Part shown: one piece after another, positions 1 to 8,520 of the stretch | How the letters are laid out: each line of letters opens with the position of its first letter | Position numbering within the stretch: position 1 is the stretch's first letter | NCBI GenBank assembly: GCA_050951095.1 | Contig: JBMNIQ010000002.1 | Coordinates: 248,001-312,000, forward strand | Source: UMGS1519 sp050951095 | GTDB lineage: Bacteria; Actinomycetota; Coriobacteriia; Coriobacteriales; Eggerthellaceae | Direction: 5' to 3' | Length of the DNA stretch: 64,000 nt | Position numbers and translations under genes: made by a program | The notes under the pieces: model-generated | Told to the model about the DNA's origin: nothing | Seen by the model: only the letters and a program-made list of their open reading frames with translations | Database searches by the model: none

Positions 1-529
1 CCTTCAAAGCAAGGCTGATGATCACGATCTCGCCGCCATATAGGAAGGCCGAAAGGATGCTCACGCCGTCGCCGAGCCCGATCGAGAGGCTGTCGGTGAG
101 CGAGACAAGGCCGATGCCGACCGTGCAAACGGCTGCGGCGCCGATGGTCCACGCATTCGGCCGGCGCTTCGTGATAACCCACCACACGAACGGAACCGTG
201 ATGCAGTAACAGGCACTCAGGAACGCGTTCTTCGACGGTGTGGTCCATTCCAGACCGATGAATTGGGACCAGAATCCGAGAAACGATGCAACGCCGATAA
301 TGCATCCGGACCTGAGAACCTGGCTGTTGAAGTTCTTCTTTACGTGCGGCCACATAATCAGCGCCAGCACGACTGTTGCGCCAAGGAACCGAAACGCCGT
401 GAACCAAGTGGCGCCCACGACGGAAATTGCACCTTTGCCGATGGTGAAGCCGAGACCCCAGACAGCGGCGGCCGATATCAGCAGCAGGCGATACGCTGCC
501 AAGGGGAAATTACGTTTTGATGATTGCAT
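1..529 (-). CDS. EamA/DMT-family transporter, partial (N-terminal part)
   Basis: The reading frame runs off the left edge of the window, so only the first about 176 residues are visible. The protein starts MQSSKRNFPLAAYRLL and shows a series of hydrophobic segments. These include a glycine-rich first helix (AAAVWGLGFTIGKGA) and a WTTPSKNAFLSACY segment typical of the first EamA repeat of drug/metabolite transporters. Family members are inner-membrane carriers with ten helices in two repeats, and their substrate cannot be predicted from sequence. The start ATG at 529 lacks a strong Shine-Dalgarno sequence. The gene is divergent from the nitroreductase at 678. The family call is fairly sure; the substrate is unknown. 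Confidence 0.8.
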   Translation of the reverse strand, partial: MQSSKRNFPLAAYRLLLISAAAVWGLGFTIGKGAISVVGATWFTAFRFLGATVVLALIMWPHVKKNFNSQVLRSGCIIGVASFLGFWSQFIGLEWTTPSKNAFLSACYCITVPFVWWVITKRRPNAWTIGAAAVCTVGIGLVSLTDSLSIGLGDGVSILSAFLYGGEIVIISLALK

Positions 530-677
530 GCGAATGAGTATAGCGGTGATTGAGGGTAATGCCCTGCATTGCATTCTTGTGTAGTTACCATCGCTCCGCG
601 CCCCGCTCGTTACCTTCTCGAAAATGCGCTGGTGTAACGTGAGAATCGACAACCCATAACAAGAAAGGATATTGAAT

Positions 678-1211
678 ATGGATGTATCCGAAGCAATCAA
701 TCGCCGTCGTTCTATCAGGAGCTTTACCGGGGAAGAGCCCGACGAAGGTGCCTTGAAGGCCATTCTGAAAGCTGCCGAGGAGGCGCCGGTCGGCATGGGA
801 CAGTTCGAGAACTACCGTCTGACCGTGTTGAAGAACAAAGATGTGCTGGGCAAGATCAACGAATGCGCTGCAGCAATATTCAATCGGCCTGGCATGGATG
901 CGTTCTACGGTGCGCCGATGCTCGTGGTGGTTTCGACGAAAAAGCCCGCTCCGGGACTGGAGAATGCCGTGTATTCCAGCTGCGCCTGCATCGTGCAGAA
1001 CATGGCCTTGGAAGCAGTTGAACAGGGAGTTGGCTGCTGCCATATCTGGGGCGCGATCATGGCCGCCCAACGCAACGAGAACGTTGTGGCCAGCTTGCAG
1101 CTTCCCGATGGCTTCGTGCCCTGCTGCGGCATAGCCCTGGGCAAGACGAATGAGGCGTTCGAACCGCGCGACATCGACCAGAACCGCCTGGCCCTCAATG
1201 TGATTGAATAG
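678..1211 (+). CDS. Nitroreductase family protein
   Basis: This 177-residue protein has the N-terminal FMN-binding signature of nitroreductases (INRRRSIRSF, residues about 8-17) and the downstream GVGCCHIWG segment seen in short single-domain members. The family reduces nitro groups, quinones or flavins with NAD(P)H using bound FMN, usually as a dimer in the cytoplasm. The ATG at 678 is preferred over the in-frame TTG at 672 because AAAGGA (664-669) lies eight bases before it. Several cysteines (SSCACI, GCCHIW, PCCGIA) are unusual for the family. The gene stands alone and its natural substrate is not predictable. Confidence 0.85.
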   Translation: MDVSEAINRRRSIRSFTGEEPDEGALKAILKAAEEAPVGMGQFENYRLTVLKNKDVLGKINECAAAIFNRPGMDAFYGAPMLVVVSTKKPAPGLENAVYSSCACIVQNMALEAVEQGVGCCHIWGAIMAAQRNENVVASLQLPDGFVPCCGIALGKTNEAFEPRDIDQNRLALNVIE

Positions 1212-1312
1212 CGGCTTGCTTTTTACAAAAAATTATAAATTGTAGTTGCTCTCTCTGACAGCATAAGGCAGAATCAATCGGCGCGAAGGGGGATTGCAGG
1301 GGAGGCTTCAAG

Positions 1313-2536
1313 ATGGTGGCATTTTCGGACTACCGAAAGGCACGTGCGCTTTCGGAGGGGTCGTGGATCGGACGATGGATCTGGTGCGCGATTCTGCTGA
1401 CAGCTGCGTGTTGCGCAGGCGCGTTCGCCTATGCCACCTACTCCGTTCAGTCAGATGCGACGGCGCCCATATCCTGGGACGCGGCAGTAACGGGCACCAT
1501 CTCCCATGCCGATGAGAGCCTCATCAACGGCCAGGTTGACCGCCAAAACCAGGCGGTCCTCTATGCTGCCATGGGGGATTTCTCTCAGGTTTCTTCCGAC
1601 ACCGTTACCAAGAGGTATCCCGCGGATGACGAGGACAAGGGAGCTCTGAGCGGAGAGCTTCAGAACCTGTATCCCGTCAATGCCCCTATCGGTGGCGACA
1701 TTGCCGTCCAGGGCTTCCAACTAGTATCGACTTACGGCAACGACAGCCTGATTGCAAGTCCTTGGTTCTCTGAGAATGACCTGGTCGAAGGCACGCTCAA
1801 CAATGCCAATCCGGTTATCGTAGACGCATATACTGCTGCGGAGTTCGAGGTGCATCCGGGTTCGAAAATCACTGTGAAGGCCAGGACGGGCAAAGACGAC
1901 GAGGAGACGAGCGAGAAGCTTGTCGTTACCGGTATCGTCCGCCCAACGAAGAGATTCACGGGAATCTGCGCCCAGCTCCCTGCCATTCAGAAGGCGCTTG
2001 AGAAGAGTGGACAGACGACGGTTGACATGGCTTACGTGTACGGGATGAAAGGAGATTCCGCCACCTCGTTCGTGAATGCCGTGAACAACGGGCTTTCGGA
2101 CAAGGGATCGACCTTGGCGTCGCTTCCCTCGCAGGAAGTGGCGAACGAAGGCGTTAAGCAGTGGACCGACGTGCCGTCGTTCTCTCCCTGGTATGTGGTT
2201 ATCTTCCTGTTGGCGGCGGCTTTGCTTGTCAGCCTTCTCGTCATCGATGCGCGTCGCACGGGCAACGCCATGCGCGAGGAGGGACTGGCATCCAATCGGG
2301 GCTTCTACCTGTACTACCTAGGAGACGGGATTGCGATGTGGCTTGTGGCCTGCTTCGTTGCCCAGTACTTCTTCTCGGCTTTCACGATAACCGGGAGCAT
2401 CTACTTCATCTGGTACCTTCTGCCGTATTCCTTCATCTCGCTTGCGATTGTTATTGGAGGCGCCGCGCTTGCGGCCGTTCTCCGGCTGATCTTCGTCCGA
2501 CATGGTTCGGCGACGGACGTGCAGGTTTCGCAGTAA
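1313..2536 (+). CDS. MacB/FtsX-like membrane protein (ABC permease-like)
   Basis: A 407-residue protein with one N-terminal membrane segment (residues about 20-45), a large extracytoplasmic domain to about residue 285, and three C-terminal membrane helices (about 290-310, 335-360, 370-395). This 1+3 topology with an intervening domain is that of MacB/FtsX permeases, which transmit ATPase movement to the outside rather than transport through the membrane. No ATPase partner gene adjoins it, so either it works with a distant ATPase or the family similarity is only structural. GGGGAGG (1299-1305) sits seven bases before the ATG. A strong bidirectional terminator follows. Confidence 0.6.
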   Translation: MVAFSDYRKARALSEGSWIGRWIWCAILLTAACCAGAFAYATYSVQSDATAPISWDAAVTGTISHADESLINGQVDRQNQAVLYAAMGDFSQVSSDTVTKRYPADDEDKGALSGELQNLYPVNAPIGGDIAVQGFQLVSTYGNDSLIASPWFSENDLVEGTLNNANPVIVDAYTAAEFEVHPGSKITVKARTGKDDEETSEKLVVTGIVRPTKRFTGICAQLPAIQKALEKSGQTTVDMAYVYGMKGDSATSFVNAVNNGLSDKGSTLASLPSQEVANEGVKQWTDVPSFSPWYVVIFLLAAALLVSLLVIDARRTGNAMREEGLASNRGFYLYYLGDGIAMWLVACFVAQYFFSAFTITGSIYFIWYLLPYSFISLAIVIGGAALAAVLRLIFVRHGSATDVQVSQ

Positions 2537-2608
2537 GCGCCCATTGCCGTAAACAGAGGAAATCCCGGTAGCGGGGAGGCCTGAATTGGGGCCCTTGCAT
2601 TAATAAAG

Positions 2609-2638
2609 CGGGCCGCATGTTTCTCATGCGGCCCGTTT
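2609..2638. terminator. Bidirectional rho-independent terminator
   Basis: An 11-bp perfect stem (2609-2619 paired with 2625-2635) with a five-base loop. It is followed by TTT on the plus strand and preceded by an A-rich tract (AATAAA) that serves as the T-run on the minus strand. It lies between the convergent genes ending at 2536 and 2684. Confidence 0.85.
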
Positions 2639-2683
2639 CGTAATAACCGAAACTATGTCAAGCTAGCTTTTCGGTGGTGCTAC

Positions 2684-3280
2684 CTAAGCATTCCTGCTTC
2701 CATCCTTGTTCCGCCGGCGGTTCGCTAGGACCAAGAGCCCTGCAGCACCCGCGGCAGCAAACATTAGCGGCAAGAATACCATGCCAGCGGAATCACCCGT
2801 TTCGGGCATGCTGGAACTTGAAGAAGAAGAAGAAGTTGCCTCTTCGGAGCTTGTGGATCCGCCGGTATTTTGCGCGGCAGCCTTAGTGCTGTTGCCCTGC
2901 TTGGATTTCGTGGTGTCCGTCCCGGAAGGAGTGTGGTGCTTGCCCGAATTATTATTGGGCGTCGGGTTGTCCTTGTCCTGCGTGTAGGCGTTCTCGAGCG
3001 AGAGCTCGGCCGTGCCGCCCTTCGTCACCTCGGCCGTCGCGGTGCCGCCGACCTTAAGCGTCCAGCCGTCCACGTCGGCGCCGCTCTCCTCGACGGTGTA
3101 GGTGCCCATCGGCAGGCCGTCCAGCACGATGCTGCCGCCCTGGAGCTCGCCGTAGGTCACGGTCCTGCTCCAGCCGCCGGGCCCGGAGATGGCGAACTCG
3201 GCGGAGGCGGGCGTCTCGTGCCCGATGGAGGTCTTGGTCAGCCTCAGGCTGCCGGTGTTAGAGGTGTTGTTGAATGTCAT
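2684..3280 (-). pseudogene. C-terminal part of frameshifted LPXTG surface protein (cell-wall anchor)
   Basis: This fragment holds a Cna_B/SpaA-like beta-sandwich domain (from SLRLTKTS to ELSLENAYT), a low-complexity Pro/Asn/Thr/Ser linker, a serine run, the sortase motif MPETG, a hydrophobic membrane helix and a short basic tail (ANRRRNKDG). It is the missing anchor of the upstream gene at 3285-5519. The frame remains open upstream of the ATG at 3280 back to the G6 tract at 3314-3319. Removing one base there joins the two frames into one 944-residue protein with an exact codon count. The internal ATG at 3280 has no role in the restored protein. Confidence 0.85.
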
Positions 3281-3284
3281 GCTG

Positions 3285-5519
3285 TTAACAGCGGTGCCGT
3301 CCTTGCTGATGCTGGGGGGTGGCGATGATGTTCCCGGTCGGGTTCCCGTCGCTGTCTGTCTCGAGCTGCGGCGTCACCGTCACGGTGTACACGCTGGGGT
3401 CGTAGGTATAGGAGGCATCATCTCCGGAGACTTCCTTCACCTTGTACATGAAGGTCTTTCCGACATCGCTGGCATTGTAGGAAATGCGGTCGAATGAAAT
3501 CTTCCCGTCCGCATCGTTCGTCTTCGTCTGCAGGACGGTATCGTCACTCGAAAGCAGCTGGAACGAGAACTGTCCGGCAGTGAGTCCGCTACTCTTTCCG
3601 TCAATCTGCTTCGTCGCGTCCAGCGTCATGCTGCCGCCGTACTTCGTAGTTTTCGTCGTGTTTCCGCCAACGGAATTCTTCACGGTGTAGCCAACGGGAA
3701 CATTGCTCATATCAACCATGAAGCGCACGTACGTGGTGGTTGAGCTGTCGATTGCCTTCGTGTTCGAAATCTTGATCTTGTGCGGGTCGGAAGCATCCTG
3801 CTCAATGGAGAAGCAGTCGCTTTCATCAGCGCTCACGAACGATACGTGAGAGTCAAGTTCGTCCGTCAGATTGATTTCTCCCGCAGCGAATCCGTTGCTG
3901 TTCCAGAATTTGATGGTGTACGTGACGAATTGGTCATCCGGATCGGTCGAGATGATGGATTTGTCCACGCTCTTCTCGCCGTTCGAGGCATTGTTATCCG
4001 TTCCTTGAAGCACGTAATTGCGGTGTTCCTGATGGGTTTCGCCGTTCTGCATGTACGTGATGGTCGCCGTGTTCGTGTACTTCGAGGTGTTCGATCCTGC
4101 GGGGATGTCGACCCAATAGTTGACCTGGATGGTGTTGCTCGTGCTTCCCGGGTACTTGAACGTGAGCGTCTGGCCGTCGATTTCAATCGAGTAGTTCGAA
4201 GGATCTATCGCTTTACCTGTGGCCTGATCCGTGACTTCGATGCTCTTGCTCATGTTGAGCGTCATTCCGTCGGGGATGCGGTCAACCACTGTTACGTTCG
4301 AGATGTTGCCCTTCTTGTCATTGATGTACAGGCGATATTTGAACGTGCCGCCATTCGTGAGGTCGGCAACGCCTACCTGGGCTGCGTTGTTGCCATAGCC
4401 CTCCGAGTAGTCGTAGCCGTCGTAGCTGACGCCGTCGTTTTCAAACCCGTCTTTCATAATCGTGTCGGTGTAGGTTCCCGTTCCGCTGGGCGATCCGCTC
4501 GGGACAATCGTGATCGTCTTGCTTGCATCGCCGGCACTGATGGTTCCCGGCGTGGTTGCATCGACATTTTTTGCCGTTACATACGCGTTGAAGCTGCCGG
4601 AAATTCCGCTCTCGATGCCGCTGCCAAACGTCAACTTATACTGGCTGTTTCCCAGGTCCTCGGAGCCGCTGAAGTGCTGGCTATTCAGTGAGAAGCGAAC
4701 TTTCGAGGCGATGCTAGACGGTATGGTGACGATCACATAGTCGCCGGTGCTGACGCTTCCCTGGTCAAGCGTGTATTTGAAGGTGACGATGGCAGTGGTG
4801 CCTGCTTCGTACGTGTCATTGTTCGTCGTGATAGTTGCATGCATATGCGCCGATGCATCAGAGCCGGCCACCTGTGTTTTCAGCGCGGCCTTCTTTGCGG
4901 ATTTGAGAGTGTGCGCCGTTGTTGCGGAAGCGCTTGAACTGGAAGTGCTCGAAACAATGGAAGGGCCGGAGGCGCTTGATGTCTTGGAATCTGCCTTTTC
5001 GGAAGTGGCCGCATTGGCATCTCTCTCATTGACAATCGAGATTGTGCGGTCCTTTGCGACCTTTCCGTTTACGGTGACATTGCCGTCAGCGTCCACCTTG
5101 AAGTTAACGGCCTTGGGGGTCTGATAGCCCGAAGGGGTTTGCGATTCGCTTACCGTGTAGGAACCCGCAGCAAGGGAAACATGCGAATCGGCCGTGAGAG
5201 TTTCGCCGTTCTTGGCTTTGATTTCGAAAGTTGCTCCATTAAGCGAATCGCCGGAGTCATTGACGGCTTTGAACTGCATCTCGAATGTTTGCTCGATTGT
5301 CTTCGGGCTCTCCGTAGACGATGACGAAGCCGCAGCGTTGTTCTCTGACGTTTCGTTCGTCTGGAACGATGCCGTGCTTTGCTGCTCTGTTGAGCTTGTC
5401 GGATTTTCCGCAAAGGCCTGCACCGGCAAGGTTATCGTCGATGCGAGAGCGAATGCGAAAAATGCGGTGGCGAGCTTCTTTCCGATTCGTTTTGATTTCA
5501 TTTTCATTGGGCTTTCCAT
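3285..5519 (-). pseudogene. LPXTG-type pilin/adhesin-like surface protein, N-terminal part (frameshifted)
   Basis: The start is placed at MESPMKM (5519), or at the ATG at 5507. An export signal follows (basic KSKRIGKK, a hydrophobic core, PVQAFA cleavage). Next come a SpaA/Cna_B domain, a serine-rich stretch, an adhesin-like beta domain, two DUF11-like repeats, and a Spy0128/FctA-type pilin domain (FSFQLLSSDDTV to YTVTVTPQ) with a KEVSG E-box of the kind used for isopeptide crosslinking. Translation leaves frame at a G6 run (plus strand 3314-3319) and ends at 3285, so the protein would lack its sortase anchor. This may be phase variation, decay or a base-calling error. The upstream alternative start at 5585 has no signal-peptide logic. 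Confidence 0.85.
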
Positions 5520-6254
5520 CCCCTCCCCATCTTTAAATGCCGATAAGGCGTCTGTTCCGCTTGCCCATGAAAGATGCCTCGGCAAAGCAAGTGAATGTGC
5601 GAGCCGATTGGGGCGGGCAAGCGGGAAACGTGGAGAGATGACACGCAGAAACGCTATCTAGATACCATTTCATAGCAGATGTCAATCTCTTCCCGGTAAA
5701 ACAATTAATAGATAGCATATTTTACTAAGGTTGTCACTTAGCAAGATAATGGCAATGTGTTTGGGATTACAGCTTTGAATATTTGTGCGCTGCATCGTTA
5801 TGAGCTTCTGATTAGGCGCTACTCGCCAGGCTTCGCCCGCTATCTCAACGCGTGGTAGTACGCGATGGCAATCTGAGTGCGGTTCTCCAGGCCTCGTTCG
5901 AACTTATGGCCTCGAACGTGCAGGGCTTGGCGCAGCTCACGCCGGGATATTGGCGCAATGAGGTGCTGACAATTGCGTTTACAACAAGCGATTGAAGTGT
6001 CCTGGCAGGTCGGGTAACGACGGATTTGGGTATGCTAATGCTGTTTGCTGTGGTGACGGCGCTGGTGGGAATGGCATTGTCGCGGGTGCATGCGCTGTGT
6101 TCGACAAGGGCGGTGTAGACGGCTCGTACGGCTGAGTAGAATCGAGGGTATTGTTTTGTGGGCAGGGATGCGGCCTGCTTAGAGTTTCGTCGTTTCCGTT
6201 TTGAATGGTTAGTGAGAAAAGCGTCGATAACGTTTTCAAGAAGAGGAGCAAATG
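5520..6254. other. Intergenic stretch upstream of the surface protein and of the first 117-aa gene
   Basis: No confident gene. The AT-rich part (about 5650-5790) is the likely promoter region of the minus-strand surface protein. A minus-strand segment (about 5848-5940) can be read as HVRGHKFERGLENRTQIAIA followed by a stop. It resembles the end of a helical DNA-binding protein but has no start or upstream domain, so at most it is a gene relic. Confidence 0.4.
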
Positions 6255-6605
6255 ATGCAAGCGACCGATTGGCAAACGTTCGTGTCGATGTATCAGGCCT
6301 TGGACGCGGCATACGACGAAGGGAAACCCCAAAAGGTCTTCTCGTTCATCGCCGATGCCAACCCTAACATCTGGAAAGGCAGGGTTTCGGGCGATCCAGC
6401 CGTCTTCTCCGAGTTCTCGGAAGCCTTCGCCGAGCGCTTCCCGCAGGGGAAGGCGGATCCCGCCGCAGCGGCGGAGTTCGCGCGAGCGTTCCTGTCAAAG
6501 CAGAACGCGGAGTACGGCTGGGCGAAAGGTGACCTCGTGGCGTCCTTCGACTCCGTCGTGACCCCCGAGCTTTGGGAGAGGGCCCTTTCCGAGGCTCCTG
6601 AGTAG
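6255..6605 (+). CDS. Hypothetical acidic 116-aa protein, copy 1 of a recent duplication
   Basis: I do not recognise this family. The protein is soluble, mostly helical by composition, and aromatic at both ends (ATDWQTFVSMYQALDAAYDE; ELWERALSEAPE). The second ATG of an ATGATG pair is chosen as the start: GAGGAG lies at the proper distance, and the first ATG is ATA in the other copy at 7220. The two copies differ at only about five internal residues (Pro/Ser, Arg/Lys and three Lys/Glu swaps), and their ribosome-binding region is also conserved. Each copy sits directly upstream of a hairpin and a partial tRNA-Arg repeat, which ties the gene to the island boundary. Confidence 0.7.
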   Translation: MQATDWQTFVSMYQALDAAYDEGKPQKVFSFIADANPNIWKGRVSGDPAVFSEFSEAFAERFPQGKADPAAAAEFARAFLSKQNAEYGWAKGDLVASFDSVVTPELWERALSEAPE

Positions 6606-6630
6606 TTGAACGACAACCGCTCAACCAAAA

Positions 6631-6716
6631 GCAGGTCAGAGGAAAAATGTCCTCTGGCCTGCATCATTTCATGGTGCCCCCGGGCGGATTCGAACCGTCG
6701 ACACCCGCTTTAGGAG
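6631..6716. repeat. attL-like direct repeat 1: terminator hairpin plus 45 bp of tRNA-Arg
   Basis: A hairpin (GCAGGTCAGAGG with CCTCTGGCCTGC, 6631-6662) is followed by 6672-6716, which is identical over 45 bases to the 3' half of the intact tRNA-Arg (18645-18689). Identity ends in the anticodon-loop region, where tyrosine integrases commonly cross over. This marks the outer left boundary of the integrated DNA. Confidence 0.85.
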
Positions 6717-6877
6717 TGGGTCGGAGGGGTGTACTCGCATACGTATGGATTGCAAAACGCCTGTTCAGAGCGGTATGTGTCGGTTGGCGAAGGTAAAGAA
6801 AATCCTGCCTCCGCCAGGGTTTCTGGCCATTTTATGGCCATGAACGTCTCTGCCTAGACGGTATTTCGGAAGCCTCG

Positions 6878-6934
6878 GTGACGATGGTGACGATAGTGAC
6901 GATGGTTCACATATAGGAGTCTTCATCGTCACCG
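6878..6934 (+). repeat. Arm-type repeat A (GTGACGAT tandem plus inverted copy)
   Basis: Three tandem copies of a 9-base unit (GTGACGATG) are followed by CATATAGGAG and an inverted ATCGTCACC. The same composite occurs at 7927, at 11336 and, reversed, at 18385. It begins 162 bases right of the first partial tRNA. The interval 6606-7219 otherwise holds no supportable gene. Confidence 0.75.
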
Positions 6935-7219
6935 GCGATCCAATTGAAGCGGCGACCGGCTCGCGTCTCCGGTCTCGCTTGCACTGGGATTCCGCTGTAA
7001 ATCTTCATGCTCGGCAACCCGAACGCGCAGCGAGCGCAAAAGAACGCCTCGGCATGCGAGAATGCTTGAAGATGGATCCCAGTTATGGGCATCGGTCCTT
7101 AATGGTGTTGTGCAAAACTGCGGGAAGAACGACCCTCCGCACTCCTGGGACGACGAAACGGGGCTGAGTCGAAACATTAGCAAAACCGCCGATAACGTTT
7201 TCAAGAAGAGGAGCAAATA

Positions 7220-7576
7220 ATGCAAGCGACCGATTGGCAAACGTTCGTGTCGATGTACCAGGCCTTGGACGCAGCATACGACGAGGGGAAATCCCAGAAG
7301 GTCTTTTCGTTCATTGCCGACGCTAACCCGAACATCTGGAAGGGTAAGGTGTCGGGCGACCCGGCTGTCTTCTCTGAGTTCTCGGAGGCCTTTGCCGAGC
7401 GCTTCCCGCAGGGGAAGGCGGATCCCGCCGCCGCCGCGAAGTTCGCGCGAGCGTTCCTGTCCGAGCAGAACGCGGAGTATGGCTGGGCGGAAGGCGACCT
7501 CGTGGCGTCCTTCGATTCCGTCGTGACCCCTGAGCTTTGGGAACGTGCCCTTTCCGAGGCTCCTGAACAACCATAA
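7220..7576 (+). CDS. Hypothetical acidic 118-aa protein, copy 2 of a recent duplication
   Basis: Near-identical to the protein at 6255-6605 over about 115 residues, with two extra residues at the C-terminus (EQP). The conserved leader and GAGGAG ribosome-binding site make this ATG the natural start in both copies. The substitutions include reciprocal charge changes (Glu to Lys, Lys to Glu), so surface charge changed while the length did not. It lies between the first and second partial tRNA-Arg repeats, where it is the only supportable gene in about 1 kb. The family and function are unknown. Confidence 0.7.
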   Translation: MQATDWQTFVSMYQALDAAYDEGKSQKVFSFIADANPNIWKGKVSGDPAVFSEFSEAFAERFPQGKADPAAAAKFARAFLSEQNAEYGWAEGDLVASFDSVVTPELWERALSEAPEQP

Positions 7577-7680
7577 ACGACAATCGCTAACGATAGTAGG
7601 ATAGAGAAAGATGCCTCTGTTCCGCCGCTTATGGTCTAAATTTGGCACATTATCCGAAATCGATGTCTTCGAAGCAAAAA

Positions 7681-7765
7681 GCAGGCCAGAGGTAACACGT
7701 CCTCTAGCCTGCGTATTTACTGGTGCCCCCGATACGATTCGAACCGTCGACACCCGCTTTAGGAG
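7681..7765. repeat. att-like direct repeat 2: hairpin plus degenerate tRNA-Arg 3' end
   Basis: A hairpin at 7681-7712 (GCAGGCCAGAGG with CCTCTAGCCTGC) precedes 7721-7765. The latter matches the tRNA-Arg 3' half except for three changes clustered near GATACG. It is the inferred left attachment site of the 10.9-kb arsenic-bearing element. The stretch 7577-8120 contains this site, the next arm repeat and the ars promoter, but no gene. Confidence 0.8.
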
Positions 7766-7926
7766 GGAAACGGGGAGGGCGAGGACGTTCGCAAAGATTG
7801 AAAAACGCCTGTTCAGAACGGTGCCCGTCCATCAACGGCGGTGAAGAAAACCGGGATTGAAGCGGAAATTCGGGCCAAATTCGGGACGGGGCCGACCCTC
7901 GGAGAACGACGGGATGGCCCATGCAG

Positions 7927-7964
7927 GTGACGATGGTTCACATATAGGGGGTTTCATCGTCACC
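7927..7964 (+). repeat. Arm-type repeat B
   Basis: A shortened form with one GTGACGATG unit, then CATATAGGGGG and the inverted ATCGTCACC. Its distance from the neighbouring partial tRNA (162 bases) equals that of repeat A. Confidence 0.75.
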
Positions 7965-8058
7965 GAGCGCCTTTTCCAGAAGCCGCCGCCGGCGTTTTCG
8001 ACCCGGGAAGCCCGGGGCAGGCCCTCCCGATCGCCTTGAGGCCCGTCTCAAGCCGGTG

Positions 8059-8109
8059 TTGACATATCGCATCCGTCGCTCTATTCTCATATCAAAATTT
8101 TTCGATGTG
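8059..8109 (+). promoter_or_regulatory. ars promoter with ArsR operator-like site
   Basis: TTGACA (8059-8064) and TATTCT (8082-8087) are separated by exactly 17 bases. ATCAAAATTTTTCGAT follows at 8091-8106. The same core recurs at 8485-8500 before the second gene, which is expected for an autoregulated ArsR repressor released by arsenite. Confidence 0.75.
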
Positions 8110-8120
8110 AGGAGGCTTCC

Positions 8121-8429
8121 ATGGCGAGGGACAACGAGAGGGACGCGAGGGTCTTCAAGGCGTTCTGCAACGAGTACCGCCTCCAGGTGCTCGAGAGGCT
8201 GCGCACCGGGGAGAAGTGCGCCTGCGACCTGCTGGATCACATCGACATCAGCCAGTCGAACCTCTCGCATCACATGAAGATCCTCGTGGACTCGGGCGTG
8301 GTGTCGGCGCGCCAGGACGGCAAGTGGACCCACTACTCCATCGACCCGGAGGGGGCCAGGGCGGCGGTCGAGCTGCTCGAGGAGCTCACGACGATCCGCG
8401 GCGGCGGAGGTGGCTGCTCCTCCTGCTAG
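8121..8429 (+). CDS. arsR: ArsR-family metalloregulator
   Basis: A 102-residue winged-helix repressor with the recognition-helix region HIDISQSNLSHHMKIL and the wing VVSARQDGKWTHYSI. ArsR proteins bind the operator as dimers and release DNA on binding As(III). The segment EKCACDLLDH carries the ELCVCDL-type cysteine pair of the classical alpha-3 arsenite site, and the C-terminus ends in a further Cys pair (GGCSSC). GGAGG lies eight bases before the ATG. It heads the arsenic operon and probably controls both its own promoter and the second operator copy at 8482. Confidence 0.92.
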   Translation: MARDNERDARVFKAFCNEYRLQVLERLRTGEKCACDLLDHIDISQSNLSHHMKILVDSGVVSARQDGKWTHYSIDPEGARAAVELLEELTTIRGGGGGCSSC

Positions 8430-8481
8430 GGAGGGAGCCGTTCGACGAAGAGCCGCCGCGCGCGGCGTTTTTCTGGGCCAA

Positions 8482-8505
8482 CACATCAAAATTTTTCGAT
8501 ATGTG
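8482..8505 (+). promoter_or_regulatory. Second ArsR operator-like dyad
   Basis: CACAT and ATGTG arms flank a core shared with the operator at 8091-8106. It lies 15 bases before the acr3 ATG and suggests separate ArsR control of the efflux genes. Confidence 0.6.
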
Positions 8506-8520
8506 AAGGAGACAATCAAC

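Noticed and set aside
6672..7765. Partial tRNA-Arg sequences as functional tRNAs
   Set aside because: They lack the 5' half (acceptor and D arms), so they cannot fold into tRNAs; they are attachment-site duplications.
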